This document shows positions 16,684 to 25,633 of a stretch of DNA of 64,000 bases, piece by piece. The stretch's first letter is position 1; the number at the start of each line of letters is the position of its first letter. Under the pieces are notes generated by a model. That model was not told the DNA's origin. It saw nothing but the letters and a program-made list of their open reading frames with translations, and searched no databases. This DNA comes from Collimonas fungivorans (GTDB lineage: Bacteria; Pseudomonadota; Gammaproteobacteria; Burkholderiales; Burkholderiaceae_D). The stretch is taken from positions 868,001 to 932,000 of the forward strand of contig NZ_CP013232.1 in assembly GCF_001584145.1 (NCBI RefSeq), read 5' to 3'. Made by a program: the position numbers and the translations under genes.

Positions 16684-18978
16684 TCAAATTATGGCCGAAT
16701 CGGCATTCGTGGCTAACTTTAACAGCAAAATCAGGATTTTTGCGCCCTTTGTGTCGCTTCGGTTCTGCAGATCGATGCGGCCGCCATGTTCGTCGATGAT
16801 TTTTTTCACCATCGGCAAACCCAGGCCGGTGCCGCGCGGCTTCGAGGTGACGTAGGGTTCGAAGGCCCGGGCCAGTATCTTGGGCGAGAATCCCGAACCA
16901 TTGTCGGTGATCGACAGCCGCACTGCGGTGCGCGACAAGCCGTCCGAACTTTGATAGCTGACGCGCTCGGTCACCAGGTCGATGCGCGGCGGCGTCGCAT
17001 CGTCGGCGCGCTCGAGCACGGCATCCTGGGCGTTTTGCAAAAGATTATGGATTACCTGCCGCAGCTGGGTGGCGTCGCCCATGATCAGCGGCAGGTCCGG
17101 CGCCAGCGATGCATGGATCATGTCGCGTTCGTCGCCGGCCAGGTAGAGGTGCAGGATTTCCGCCACCAGCACGTTCAGGTCGAGCTCGCCCAACACCGCC
17201 GGCGGCGTCTTGGCGTAGTCGCGGAAATCGTCCACCATGCGCTTCATGGCGGCCACCTGGTTAACAATGGTGTCGGTGCTTTTCTTCAGGATCGCCGCGT
17301 CCTGCGTCATCAGCTTGTCTTCCAGCTTCATCTGCAGGCGCTCGGCCGAGAGCTGGATCGGCGTCAGCGGATTCTTGATTTCATGCGCCAGGCGGCGCGC
17401 CACTTCACCCCAGGCGATCGAACGCTGGCCGGAGATGACGTCGGAGATATCGTCGAACACCACCACGTAGCCGGTGCGGTTTTCCACCGGCAGGCGCGAG
17501 CCGCGCGCCAGCAGGATGATGTCATCGCTGTCGCTGTTCTCGCCGCTGTCGACCCGGCGCGGGATCTCGATCTGCTGCTGCCAATGCAGCAGTTCGGCGC
17601 CGATCTTGCCGGTGGCGAACTGCGCGTTCTGTTCCGAGAAGGCGTTGATGATGACTTCGGCGAAGTGGGCCAGGCCGTCGATGATGGTCAGCGGCTGGCC
17701 GATGTGCGGCGAAAAATCGTATTGCAGGATGCGCGCTACCGACTGGTTGCTGGTGACCAGGCGGAAATCGCCATCCAGCACCATCACGCCGGCCGACATG
17801 TTGGCCAGCACCGATTCCAGGTAGGCCTTGGCGTTTTCCAGCTCGCTGCGGTTTTTTTCCACGGCGGCGCGGGCGTCGTACAACTGGCGTGTCATCAGGT
17901 TGAAGGATTGGGTCAGGACGCCCAGTTCGTCGGAGGTGGCGACAATCGGCCGCGGCGACAGGTTGCCTTCGGCCACGGCCTTGGTGCCTTCGGCCAGCAG
18001 CAGCAAGGGCTTGGCCAGGTCGGTGGCGATCAGGAAACCGCTGACGATGGCGCCGAACACAGCTAGCAGCAAGGTCAGCGTCAGGGTTCCCGTATACATT
18101 TTGCGCAAGCCGGTACGGCTGACGGAAAGCTCTTGATATTCGGCCGAGGCTGCAGCGACGAGGCCGATATTGGAGGCCAGGTAGGCTGGCACCGGCTGTA
18201 TCATTTGCAGGAAATGCGTTTCGTTTTGCAAGGACGAACTTCTCAGCGGCGCCGGAATGGCGACGATCACGTGCTGGCGCAGGTTGGCGGTGTCGCTGCT
18301 GTTCAGCGGTTTGCCGCTGCTGCCGGGAGCGTCAAGGTCACTGTCTATCTCGGCATAACCGCGCGGCAGGCGCGCCCGCTGCAACATCGAGGCCGTCGGC
18401 AAGCTGGGCACCAGGGTTCCCAGGTGGCCGCCGACGGAAGCGATCACCTGGCCGTTGGCGGTGACGATCGATGCCTCCAGGTTCTGGTCGCTGAGCCGGC
18501 CCAGTTGGGTTGCCTGCGCCGAGTTGGACAGTTCCGACCATTCGGCTGCCAGTGTGCGCGCCCTGGCGCTGAGGTCGCTGAGCGAGGCGTCCAGGGCGGC
18601 ATGGCTGAGGTTGACGCCGGCCTGCAACGCGGTCTCGACGTGTATGTTGAACCAGGATTCAATCGAACGCGACGCGAACTGCACCGACACCAGGTAAATC
18701 ACGGCGCCCGGCAAAATGCCGACCAGCGCGAACATGAGCACCAGTTTGGCGGTCAGCCGGGAGCCGAACTTGCGGCGCTTGTAGCGTTTGTACAGGCGCA
18801 CCAGCAGCAGGCAGACCAGGAAGAACAGTGCCACCGCCATCAGCACGTTCAAGCCGAACAGCCAAGTGTAGTGCTTGTCGAAAAAATCAGAATTGGCGGA
18901 TGCCGAAGACAACAGGAACAGCAGGATGCAGACAATGGCGCCGCCTACCACCAGCAGATAGCGTAATGCGCGCGACAC
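16684..18978 (-). CDS. NtrY-like membrane sensor histidine kinase
   Basis: A 764-residue kinase. Two or more N-terminal membrane helices (about 8-60 and 85-110) are followed by a periplasmic or extracytoplasmic sensor region, another helix near 300-325, a HAMP linker (LLAEGTKAVAEGNLSPRP), a PAS domain (ESVLANMSAGVMVLD), a HisKA domain with the phospho-accepting H532 in RRLAHEIKNPLTP, and an HATPase domain with DNGSGF and GTGLGLPMVKKI. It sits 2 bases after the DUF4390 gene and 149 bases before the response regulator, forming a two-component pair. Confidence 0.93.
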   Translation of the reverse strand: MSRALRYLLVVGGAIVCILLFLLSSASANSDFFDKHYTWLFGLNVLMAVALFFLVCLLLVRLYKRYKRRKFGSRLTAKLVLMFALVGILPGAVIYLVSVQFASRSIESWFNIHVETALQAGVNLSHAALDASLSDLSARARTLAAEWSELSNSAQATQLGRLSDQNLEASIVTANGQVIASVGGHLGTLVPSLPTASMLQRARLPRGYAEIDSDLDAPGSSGKPLNSSDTANLRQHVIVAIPAPLRSSSLQNETHFLQMIQPVPAYLASNIGLVAAASAEYQELSVSRTGLRKMYTGTLTLTLLLAVFGAIVSGFLIATDLAKPLLLLAEGTKAVAEGNLSPRPIVATSDELGVLTQSFNLMTRQLYDARAAVEKNRSELENAKAYLESVLANMSAGVMVLDGDFRLVTSNQSVARILQYDFSPHIGQPLTIIDGLAHFAEVIINAFSEQNAQFATGKIGAELLHWQQQIEIPRRVDSGENSDSDDIILLARGSRLPVENRTGYVVVFDDISDVISGQRSIAWGEVARRLAHEIKNPLTPIQLSAERLQMKLEDKLMTQDAAILKKSTDTIVNQVAAMKRMVDDFRDYAKTPPAVLGELDLNVLVAEILHLYLAGDERDMIHASLAPDLPLIMGDATQLRQVIHNLLQNAQDAVLERADDATPPRIDLVTERVSYQSSDGLSRTAVRLSITDNGSGFSPKILARAFEPYVTSKPRGTGLGLPMVKKIIDEHGGRIDLQNRSDTKGAKILILLLKLATNADSAII

Positions 18979-18980
18979 GG

Positions 18981-19556
18981 CTATTCTGCCTTGTAGTTGA
19001 AACTCTTCCAGTCGGAAGAAAAGCGCCAGTCGCTATTGTTGAGGGCGTTGACCTGGAACGGCTTGGACAGCAGCCCGAGGTCGAGGCCCATGCGCACCGC
19101 GACCCGGTACACTTCGCCCTGCTTGAGCGCGCTCTTGTCGGCGATCAGCCAGCGGCTGGGGCGGCGGATCAGGGACAGGGCGTCGTCCAGGGTATTGAAG
19201 CTCTGCTGCAGGCTGCCATTGATGGCAACGTTATAGCGCCGCGTGATGACGTTGTATTGCAGGCGGATGGTCTGGGTGGCGGTAATCGCCTTTTCATCGA
19301 ACCAGTACCAGCGCGGCCGCGTCAGTTCGACGTCGGTGGTGAAATACAGGGTGACGCCGCGGTTGACCACGTCTTCCAGGCCGCGGTTGAGATCGAAGGA
19401 AAACGTCGCCGACAGGCGGTAGCCGTCGTCGCTCGCTTCGATATGGGCCTGACTCAATTCAACGCCATCCGATGCAAAGGACGGCGGGCTAAAAGACAGA
19501 GCCAGCAGCAAGGCCAGCAGCCAGTATTTTATGAATTGAGGCAATGGTCGCGTCAC
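18981..19556 (-). CDS. DUF4390 exported protein
   Basis: A 191-residue protein with a clear signal peptide (IKYWLLALLLALSFSPPSFAS). The mature part, with LSATFSFDLNRGLEDVVNRGVTLYF and RWYWFDEK, matches DUF4390, which is found between rsmB and ntrY in many betaproteobacteria. Stop and next start are 2 bases apart, so it is co-transcribed with the kinase. An extracytoplasmic sensing partner for NtrY is a guess from position. Confidence 0.85.
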   Translation of the reverse strand: MTRPLPQFIKYWLLALLLALSFSPPSFASDGVELSQAHIEASDDGYRLSATFSFDLNRGLEDVVNRGVTLYFTTDVELTRPRWYWFDEKAITATQTIRLQYNVITRRYNVAINGSLQQSFNTLDDALSLIRRPSRWLIADKSALKQGEVYRVAVRMGLDLGLLSKPFQVNALNNSDWRFSSDWKSFNYKAE

Positions 19557-19610
19557 TGGTTTCAGGTATGGTAAAAAGTTATCGCAAAAGGGTGTTGGAA
19601 CTATGGGGCG

Positions 19611-20921
19611 TCAGCACTTCTGGAACAACGCGTAAAACAGGCCATCATGATCGTGTTCGGCATCGGCGGTCGGCAGCAGCTGCCCTGGCGCCGGCAGCCT
19701 GCGCGCATTGTTGCGCGCGGCAAAGGCTGCTGCCTGGGCTTCCGATTCCTGTGGCCATACGGAACATGTTACGAGTAACAATTTACCATCCGGGCGTAGC
19801 ATCTGCCACAGATTGTCCAGAATCTTTGCCGAAAGTGTTGCAAGTTGCTCGGTATCGGTCTTGCGTCGCAACCAGCGTATGTCGGGGTGGCGGCGCACGA
19901 TGCCGGAGGCGGTACAGGGCACGTCGGCCAGGATGCGGTCGAACAGCTGGCCGTCCCACCAGTCGCCGCCCTGGCTGCCGGTGCCGGCGTCGCCCAGCTG
20001 CAGTTTGGCTTGCAGTTGCAGGCGCTGCAGGTTCTGGGTGATGCGCAGCAAGCGCTTGGGATTGTTGTCCAGCGCGGTCAGTTCGACTTCGGCGGTTTCC
20101 AGGATATGGCCGGTCTTGCCGCCAGGTGCGGCGCAGGCGTCCAGCACCCGCATGCCGTCTTGCAAGTCCAGCAGCGGCGCGGCAAGCTGGGCGGCGGCGT
20201 CCTGCACCGAGGCCAGGCCGTCGTCAAAACCGGGGATCTGGGCCACCGGCATGGCCGTGTCCAGGCGTATCGCGTCCGGGCCGATCTGCCGTGCCGTTAT
20301 GGCATGGCTGGCCAAGGTGTCCAGGTAAGCGGCCACCGAAGTCTTGCGGCGGTTGACGCGCAAGGTCAGCGGCGGCGCTGCATTGCCGGCGGTGAGGATG
20401 GCTTGCCACTGCTGCGGGTAGGCGGCTTTCATGCGGTCTATCCACCACACCGGGTAATTCCAGAGGCCGAACGGGGTCTTGATGGCAGCTGCCACCAGTG
20501 CTTCGCGCTCACGCAGGAAACGCCGCAGCACTGCATTCACCATGCCTTTGGCATGGGCCATCTGCGGATCGGATGAGACTGCGGTGACCGCCTGGTTGAC
20601 CACCGTGAAATTTTCGTAAGCCGGATCGTCGACATCGGCCAGCAGGCACAGGGCCGCGCACAGCAGGCAATGCAGCAGGGTAGGTTCCGGCGGCCGGCTG
20701 GCCAGGTTGCCGAGCAAGGTTTCGGCGCGGCCGATGCCGCGCATGGTGCGGTAAGCGATGTCCTGGATCGCGCCGCGCGTTGGCGCCGGCGCTGCCGATT
20801 GTGCAAATACCTGGGTCAGCGCCTGCGGCAGCGCCGCGCCGTCGCGCACCAGGGCGATGGCTTGGGCTGCGCCTAACAGGCTAAAGGCGAGAGAATCTTT
20901 TTTGAGGGTCGAATAGGTCAC
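19611..20921 (-). CDS. rsmB: 16S rRNA m5C967 methyltransferase RsmB (Sun/Fmu)
   Basis: A 436-residue enzyme that methylates C967 of 16S rRNA using S-adenosylmethionine. An N-terminal NusB-like RNA-binding domain (about 1-150) precedes the Rossmann methyltransferase with the SAM site DACAAPGGKTGHILE. Two cysteine motifs follow, ADVPCTASG (catalytic region) and LLVTCSVWPQE. It heads the minus-strand rsmB-DUF4390-ntrY-ntrX transcript. Confidence 0.95.
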   Translation of the reverse strand: MTYSTLKKDSLAFSLLGAAQAIALVRDGAALPQALTQVFAQSAAPAPTRGAIQDIAYRTMRGIGRAETLLGNLASRPPEPTLLHCLLCAALCLLADVDDPAYENFTVVNQAVTAVSSDPQMAHAKGMVNAVLRRFLREREALVAAAIKTPFGLWNYPVWWIDRMKAAYPQQWQAILTAGNAAPPLTLRVNRRKTSVAAYLDTLASHAITARQIGPDAIRLDTAMPVAQIPGFDDGLASVQDAAAQLAAPLLDLQDGMRVLDACAAPGGKTGHILETAEVELTALDNNPKRLLRITQNLQRLQLQAKLQLGDAGTGSQGGDWWDGQLFDRILADVPCTASGIVRRHPDIRWLRRKTDTEQLATLSAKILDNLWQMLRPDGKLLLVTCSVWPQESEAQAAAFAARNNARRLPAPGQLLPTADAEHDHDGLFYALFQKC

Positions 20922-20968
20922 AAGTGGTTCAGGTCGGTTCTACGGGTATTGGTTGTTGGAAAACTTGC

Positions 20969-21607
20969 TCAGTTTTTGGTCAACGCCAGCTTGATGCCCA
21001 AGGCAATGAAAGCGGCGCCTACCGTGCGTTCAAGCCAATGCTTGATCTGTGGATTATTGCTGGCGTGCCGTGTCAGGGTGCCGGCCAGCATGGCGGTGCC
21101 GCTGTTCCAGCACAGCGTGACGACCGAAAAGACGGCGCCAAGCAGCAAGAAGGCGGCGATCTTGTGCGGCGAATCATGGCGCACGAACTGTGGGAAAAAG
21201 GACAGGAAAAACAAGATCACCTTGGGATTGAGCACATTGGTGATCAGGGCCTGGACAAAAATCGTCTTGTGCGAGCGCAGGTCCAGCTGCGGCTGCTGTT
21301 CGCTGGCGGCAGCCTTCTTGCTGAGCAGCATCCTGATCCCCAGATACACCAGGTAGGCGCCGCCCGCCAGCTTGACCGCCATGAAGGCAGTGGCGGAGGC
21401 TGCCAGCAGCGCCGTCAGGCCGAAGGCCGACAGGGTCGCATGGATGCAGCAGCCGGCGGTGATGCCAAGCGCGGACAGCAGGCCGGCGCGCCGGCCCTGC
21501 GCCACGCTGCGGCCGACAATATAGGCGGTATCCGGGCCGGGAGTGGCGTTCAGCAGCAGGACAGCCATCAGGAACAGGCCAAAATCGGTAATGCCGAAGG
21601 AAATCAT
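20969..21607 (-). CDS. LysE/RhtB-family amino acid exporter
   Basis: A 212-residue inner-membrane exporter with five to six helices and the family signature LLNATPGPDTAYIVGRSVAQGRRAGLLSALGI near the N-terminus. The substrate (amino acid, homoserine lactone or similar) cannot be read from the sequence. It stands 47 bases before rsmB on the same strand, and a longer gap separates it from the next upstream gene. Confidence 0.92.
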   Translation of the reverse strand: MISFGITDFGLFLMAVLLLNATPGPDTAYIVGRSVAQGRRAGLLSALGITAGCCIHATLSAFGLTALLAASATAFMAVKLAGGAYLVYLGIRMLLSKKAAASEQQPQLDLRSHKTIFVQALITNVLNPKVILFFLSFFPQFVRHDSPHKIAAFLLLGAVFSVVTLCWNSGTAMLAGTLTRHASNNPQIKHWLERTVGAAFIALGIKLALTKN

Positions 21608-21767
21608 GACGCAGCTAGACAGGATGGTAACAACGCGATTGTAGCGGGGATATGGTCGCCCACCTACAGTTAGGTGGCGATTGCGACAGGAAAAAGTGAA
21701 ATTTTCGAATTGCTTGACAGTAACAATTCTTTGCCATAAATGTTTAGCCTGGCAACCATGTCAAATA

Positions 21768-22682
21768 TCAGACCGGCAACTTCTCTGCCAGGGTCGGATG
21801 GGCTGTCGCTGGCGGCTGCAGCATGTACTGCGCCTCAAGCCAGCGGCGCACATCCGCAAATACCCGCTCGGCGCCGACTTCATTGAAAATCTCGTGGTAC
21901 ATGCCGTCGTAGTCGCGGAATGTGACGATAGCGGGCGGCAAGGCGGCAAAAAAACGGCGGCTGCCGTCGGGATCGATGATGCGGTCGTCGCCACCAATCA
22001 CCAGCAGCGTCGGGACTGCCAGGGTGTGTGCCTGGCTTTGGGCGAATTCGCCGGAGCGCAACATGCTGTTCAGCAGGCGCGCGGTGATCTTGTTGTGCAC
22101 CAGCGGATCGTTGCTATAGGCTTTGGCCACTGCGGGATCGTGCGACAGGTGATCGACGTCCAGGCCGTTGGGCAAGGCCAGGCCGGGAGCCACTGCCGAC
22201 ATCAGCTTGAGCAGGCCGAGCTGCACCTGGCTCAGGCGCAAGGCCAATCCGGGCGAGGATAAAATCAGGCCGCGCAGCGGCGCCATTGCGGCTACCGCAA
22301 AGCGCGCTGCAAACAGGCCGCCCATGCTGTGGCCGAACAAAAAGGGGAGCTTGCCCGTCAGCGCCGGATAGTTCAGCTGCGCCTGGCGGTTGAAGTCGTC
22401 CAGCACCAGCCGGGCGTCGCGCAACAAGGCGGTTTCATCCGGCGCGTCGCCGCGCGGTCCGCCGGAACGGCCGTGGCCGCGATGATCGTAGCTGCGCACC
22501 AGCAGGCCGCAGCGATTGAAAAAGCGTATTACATGGGCGTAACGCCCAGCATGTTCGCCCAGTCCGTGCATCAGCAGGATGCTGCCGGCCACCGGCACGC
22601 CGTCATCCGGCGCCCAGTCGGCGACGAAGAGAGAGATGCCATCTGCGGTCGTAAGCTGTCGCTCAAGACCGGAGGTCATCAA
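21768..22682 (-). CDS. alpha/beta hydrolase, lysophospholipase/monoacylglycerol lipase type
   Basis: A 304-residue serine hydrolase. The oxyanion segment LLMHGLGEHAGRY, the lid-type DHRGHGRSGG, the nucleophile elbow GHSMGG, the acid in VIGGDDRIIDPDG and a late histidine in YDGMYHEIFNE form a full catalytic set, typical of the Hydrolase_4 (monoglyceride lipase/PldB) group. Its ATG overlaps the DUF1840 stop by four bases, so the two are co-translated. The lipid substrate is not determined. Confidence 0.9.
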   Translation of the reverse strand: MMTSGLERQLTTADGISLFVADWAPDDGVPVAGSILLMHGLGEHAGRYAHVIRFFNRCGLLVRSYDHRGHGRSGGPRGDAPDETALLRDARLVLDDFNRQAQLNYPALTGKLPFLFGHSMGGLFAARFAVAAMAPLRGLILSSPGLALRLSQVQLGLLKLMSAVAPGLALPNGLDVDHLSHDPAVAKAYSNDPLVHNKITARLLNSMLRSGEFAQSQAHTLAVPTLLVIGGDDRIIDPDGSRRFFAALPPAIVTFRDYDGMYHEIFNEVGAERVFADVRRWLEAQYMLQPPATAHPTLAEKLPV

Positions 22683-23023
22683 ACGCCCCAGAGTACGTTG
22701 TCGTTGTGCTTGTGCGCTTCGCGCAGCATTTCCAGCAGGGGATAGATCTTGGCGGCGAAGTTGACTGTCTGCACCGGCTCATGGCCGCTGTCGTCGCCGG
22801 CAGCGTTGTGATGGGCCGCGATGTCGTGCTGCACGCTGTCGGATGCCGGGTGGGCGCGGCTTTCCGATGTTTCCGCTTCCAGCTTGGCAATCGCTGCCGC
22901 GCCTTCTTCGGCCGTGATGACACCGATCTTCACATCTTTGTTCAGCAGGTCGAGGATGCGCTTTGCATCTTGTTCAAACATGGTGACTTCGGCCGACGCC
23001 TTGGATTTGAATGTAACTAACAT
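22679..23023 (-). CDS. DUF1840 protein
   Basis: A 114-residue soluble protein beginning MLVTFKSKASAEVTMFEQDAK, with the central GVITAEEGAAAIAKLEAE and a C-terminal FAAKIYPLLEMLREAHKHNDNVLWGV, all typical of DUF1840. Its middle part is rich in His/Asp and probably disordered. Members are small conserved betaproteobacterial proteins of unknown role. It overlaps the hydrolase gene downstream. Confidence 0.85.
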   Translation of the reverse strand: MLVTFKSKASAEVTMFEQDAKRILDLLNKDVKIGVITAEEGAAAIAKLEAETSESRAHPASDSVQHDIAAHHNAAGDDSGHEPVQTVNFAAKIYPLLEMLREAHKHNDNVLWGV

Positions 23024-23147
23024 AAAACCTCAGAATATTGTTTTTGATGAAAAAAGACATTGTACAGAATACCCCTTTGTCGGGGGCTCGCCACCGCTGT
23101 CACCGGTGGTTACAGTATGGCGGCGCACTGTTATTCTTGCAATAATG

Positions 23148-23690
23148 TCAATCATGCTTGAATGAGGAGATGAAAGTTTCGGCGTTTTCCCGCGAAACGG
23201 CCTTTTCCGGCCCCATCACGATCACCTGGTAGATTTCCTTGTCCTTGCTGACAAAATGTCCGAACAGGATTTCCGCCTTGCCGCCCGGCGTGGTGCCGAC
23301 TGCCTCGACATCGATGCTAGCCGACAGCCCTTGCGTGCTGCTGGCAGCGGCAGTCGCTTTCTCTGCCCTGACGGTGCCGTTGATGTTTTTCACCAGCGCG
23401 GTTTTCATCGCGGTCAGCGCCGCTTGCGCCTTGGCGGCGTCGGGCAGGGTGGCGCTGCCGACCGCGAATACCGTGTCGTCCACCTTGGCAGCGGTCATGG
23501 TCATGGTGACTGGCGTGCCGTCGAGATCGATAGGGCGCGCGAAGGTCGACGGTTTGGCCGGCAGCAAGACGCTGTAGGGAGCGTCTTTGCTGCGCACTTC
23601 GCGCCAGTTGAATTTGGGTGAACAAGCCAGCAATGCCAGTACGGAACAGGCAAGCAGCAAGCGGGACGACAGGGTAAATGCAGGTTTCAC
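23148..23690 (-). CDS. predicted lipoprotein of unknown function
   Basis: A 180-residue protein when started at the GTG at 23690, which gives a clean lipoprotein signal (MKPAFTLSSRLLLACSVLALLAC, read in two parts) with the lipobox LLAC. The longer frame to 23768 would overlap the 3' end of the DMT gene and adds a charged leader, so it is rejected. The mature protein has FNWREVRS near the front and a C-terminal IYQVIVMGPEKAVSRENAETFISSF segment that resembles periplasmic proteins of unknown role. No enzymatic motif is seen. Confidence 0.7.
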   Translation of the reverse strand: MKPAFTLSSRLLLACSVLALLACSPKFNWREVRSKDAPYSVLLPAKPSTFARPIDLDGTPVTMTMTAAKVDDTVFAVGSATLPDAAKAQAALTAMKTALVKNINGTVRAEKATAAASSTQGLSASIDVEAVGTTPGGKAEILFGHFVSKDKEIYQVIVMGPEKAVSRENAETFISSFKHD

Positions 23691-23727
23691 GTGATGACGC
23701 AGCCGACTGCGGAAATGGAAGTAGTCC

Positions 23728-24687
23728 CTATGGTATCTGATGCTGGAAGGTGCGCACACCGAAAACAATGCCTATGCACAGCAGCGCTATGCCCGCCATG
23801 ACTTGCACACCCGGTACGGCGTCGCGGAAAATGAAGGCGTACAGCAGCGCCGCCAGGGTTTCAAACACGATCAGCTGCGCCAGCAGCGCCGTCGGCAGAT
23901 GCTGGCTGGCCTTGTTCCAGAGCAGGGTGCCGATCCAGGACGCGCACAGGCCGATTACCAGCATCAGGCCGACGAACTGCAGCGGCCGCGGGCCAAACGG
24001 GAAGGAATAGGAGCCGCCGGCCAGTTTCAGGTAAGCGCCGTAGCCGAGCAGTCCGATCAGGGCCAGCGGCAATACCGCCAGGCCTTGCGCGGTGGCCCAG
24101 GTGGACGGGCTGATATGCGGATTGGCGCGCAGGTAGCGGGCGTTGACGATGGGATACCAGGTCCAGGCGCCGACCGCGGCCACCGCGATCAGGCAGCCCA
24201 GCACATAGTCGCCGATCGAACGGGTATTGCTGCTGCCTGCCAGCCGCATGTGGGTCAGTTCGGCGGCGTTGACGCACAGGATGCCGAGCAGGATGATCAG
24301 CAGCGACGGCGCCAGCCGGCGCCAGGCGACGCTTTCCGCGGCATGTCCCGGCGACCAGTTGGAAAAGACGGAAATCACCACCGGCAGGGTGCCGATCAGC
24401 ATGGTCGGCAGCGGTGCATCGGCCAGCTGGATCGCCGTCGCCAGCGCGGCGTAATACAGCAGGTTGCCGACCAGCGACAGCTTCAGCGCGGCGCGCCAGT
24501 CGGCCCTGGTCAATGCGGCGATGCGCTTGCGGTCAAGCAAGGCCGGCGCCAGCGCGATCAGGCCGAACGCAACATAACGGCCGAACGACAGCATCAGGCC
24601 GGGGTAGTCGGGCAGCATCAGCGGCGCGATGAACACCAGTCCCCACATCAGGCCAGCGCCCAGGGCACACAACAGGCCGGTCAGCAT
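23728..24687 (-). CDS. DMT-superfamily (EamA) transporter
   Basis: A 319-residue inner-membrane protein with about ten helices arranged as two EamA-like halves (GLMWGLVFIAPLMLPDYPGL at the start, and GTLLWNKASQHLPTALLAQLIVFETLAALLYA near the end, read in parts). Such proteins export small metabolites or amino acids; the substrate is unknown. It ends 37 bases before the lipoprotein start and lies downstream of an AraC gene on the same strand. Confidence 0.88.
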   Translation of the reverse strand: MLTGLLCALGAGLMWGLVFIAPLMLPDYPGLMLSFGRYVAFGLIALAPALLDRKRIAALTRADWRAALKLSLVGNLLYYAALATAIQLADAPLPTMLIGTLPVVISVFSNWSPGHAAESVAWRRLAPSLLIILLGILCVNAAELTHMRLAGSSNTRSIGDYVLGCLIAVAAVGAWTWYPIVNARYLRANPHISPSTWATAQGLAVLPLALIGLLGYGAYLKLAGGSYSFPFGPRPLQFVGLMLVIGLCASWIGTLLWNKASQHLPTALLAQLIVFETLAALLYAFIFRDAVPGVQVMAGIALLCIGIVFGVRTFQHQIP

Positions 24688-24777
24688 GATGCGGGCCGGG
24701 ACAACAGTGCGGTCAATTGAAGTGATGCCATAAAAGGGTCGAGGACAAGTAATGATATTGCCCCATCATGCCCGTCT

Positions 24778-25614
24778 TTAGCTCAGCGGTCTTGTACCAA
24801 TTTGCTGTTGGTACTGCGCCGGGGTGACGCCGTAGGCACGCTTGAACCAGCGCGTCAGGTGACTCTGGTCGGTCAGTCCGACTGCGGCGGCGGTATCGGT
24901 CGGCGTGCTGCGCTGGGCCAGCAAGGTCTTGGCGCGCGTGGTGCGGCGCGCCTGCAGGTATTGGTGCGGAGTGGCGTGGAATGCGGCCGAGAACGCCCGC
25001 ACGAAATGGAAGATCGACATGCCGGCTTCCGCCGCCAGGGTATCGATATGCAGGGTCTGGTCCAGGTTGGCTTCGATGCAGTCGAGCACGCGCCGCATCG
25101 CCAGCATGCGTTGCGGCTGGCCGGGCCTAGGCAGGGAAACCGGGCGCAGGTTCTTGCCGTAGCGCTGCGTGACGGCATCTATCAGTACCGTGAAATGCGA
25201 GATGAACGCCAGGTCGTCCGGTGCCTGCCACATGCGTTTGAACAGCAGCTGGAAACTGTCGGCGAGCTGGGGATCGTGCGCGGTGGCGGCGGCGAAATAC
25301 GCTTCGCTGCCGGTCAGTTCGCGCAGCAGCTGCGGTTCGATGAACAGCATCTGGTAAGTCCAGCCGGCAGCGACCTCGGCGTGGCCGTCATGCAGTTCGT
25401 CGGGATTCAGCAGCACCAGCGTGCCGGCCGGGGCCACATGCTGCGAGCCCTTGTGGCTGAAACGCTCGACCCCGGTTTCAATTGCACCTAGCGAATAGGC
25501 ATCGTGCACATGCGGCGCAAATTCGTGGTCGACCAGCCGCGCCGAATACAATTCCACGCCCGGCAGGTGCGGGCTGGTCTTGAAGGTGACGAATTCGGAC
25601 GGATGGTGGAACAC
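24778..25614 (-). CDS. AraC-family transcriptional regulator
   Basis: A 278-residue regulator with an N-terminal cupin-type sensor (FAPHVHDAYSLGAIETGVERF, about 31-51; LLNPDELHDGH) and a C-terminal double HTH (about 175-275), including LDQTLHIDTLAAEAGMSIFHFVRAF and a second helix set ending FKRAYGVTPAQYQQQ. This is the arrangement of AraC members that control a neighbouring exporter. The DMT transporter 90 bases downstream on the same strand is a candidate target. Confidence 0.9.
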   Translation of the reverse strand: MFHHPSEFVTFKTSPHLPGVELYSARLVDHEFAPHVHDAYSLGAIETGVERFSHKGSQHVAPAGTLVLLNPDELHDGHAEVAAGWTYQMLFIEPQLLRELTGSEAYFAAATAHDPQLADSFQLLFKRMWQAPDDLAFISHFTVLIDAVTQRYGKNLRPVSLPRPGQPQRMLAMRRVLDCIEANLDQTLHIDTLAAEAGMSIFHFVRAFSAAFHATPHQYLQARRTTRAKTLLAQRSTPTDTAAAVGLTDQSHLTRWFKRAYGVTPAQYQQQIGTRPLS

Positions 25615-25633
25615 GCGGGTCTCGGAGCCGGGG

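Noticed and set aside
16786..18066. Long plus-strand frame opposite the NtrY kinase gene
   Set aside because: It is the antisense shadow of a well-supported kinase gene; the product has no recognisable domain and a skewed composition rich in His, Gln and Arg.
21660..21677. Perfect 7-bp hairpin (ccaccta/taggtgg) between lysE and the hydrolase gene
   Set aside because: There is no T-run on either strand, so it is not called a terminator.
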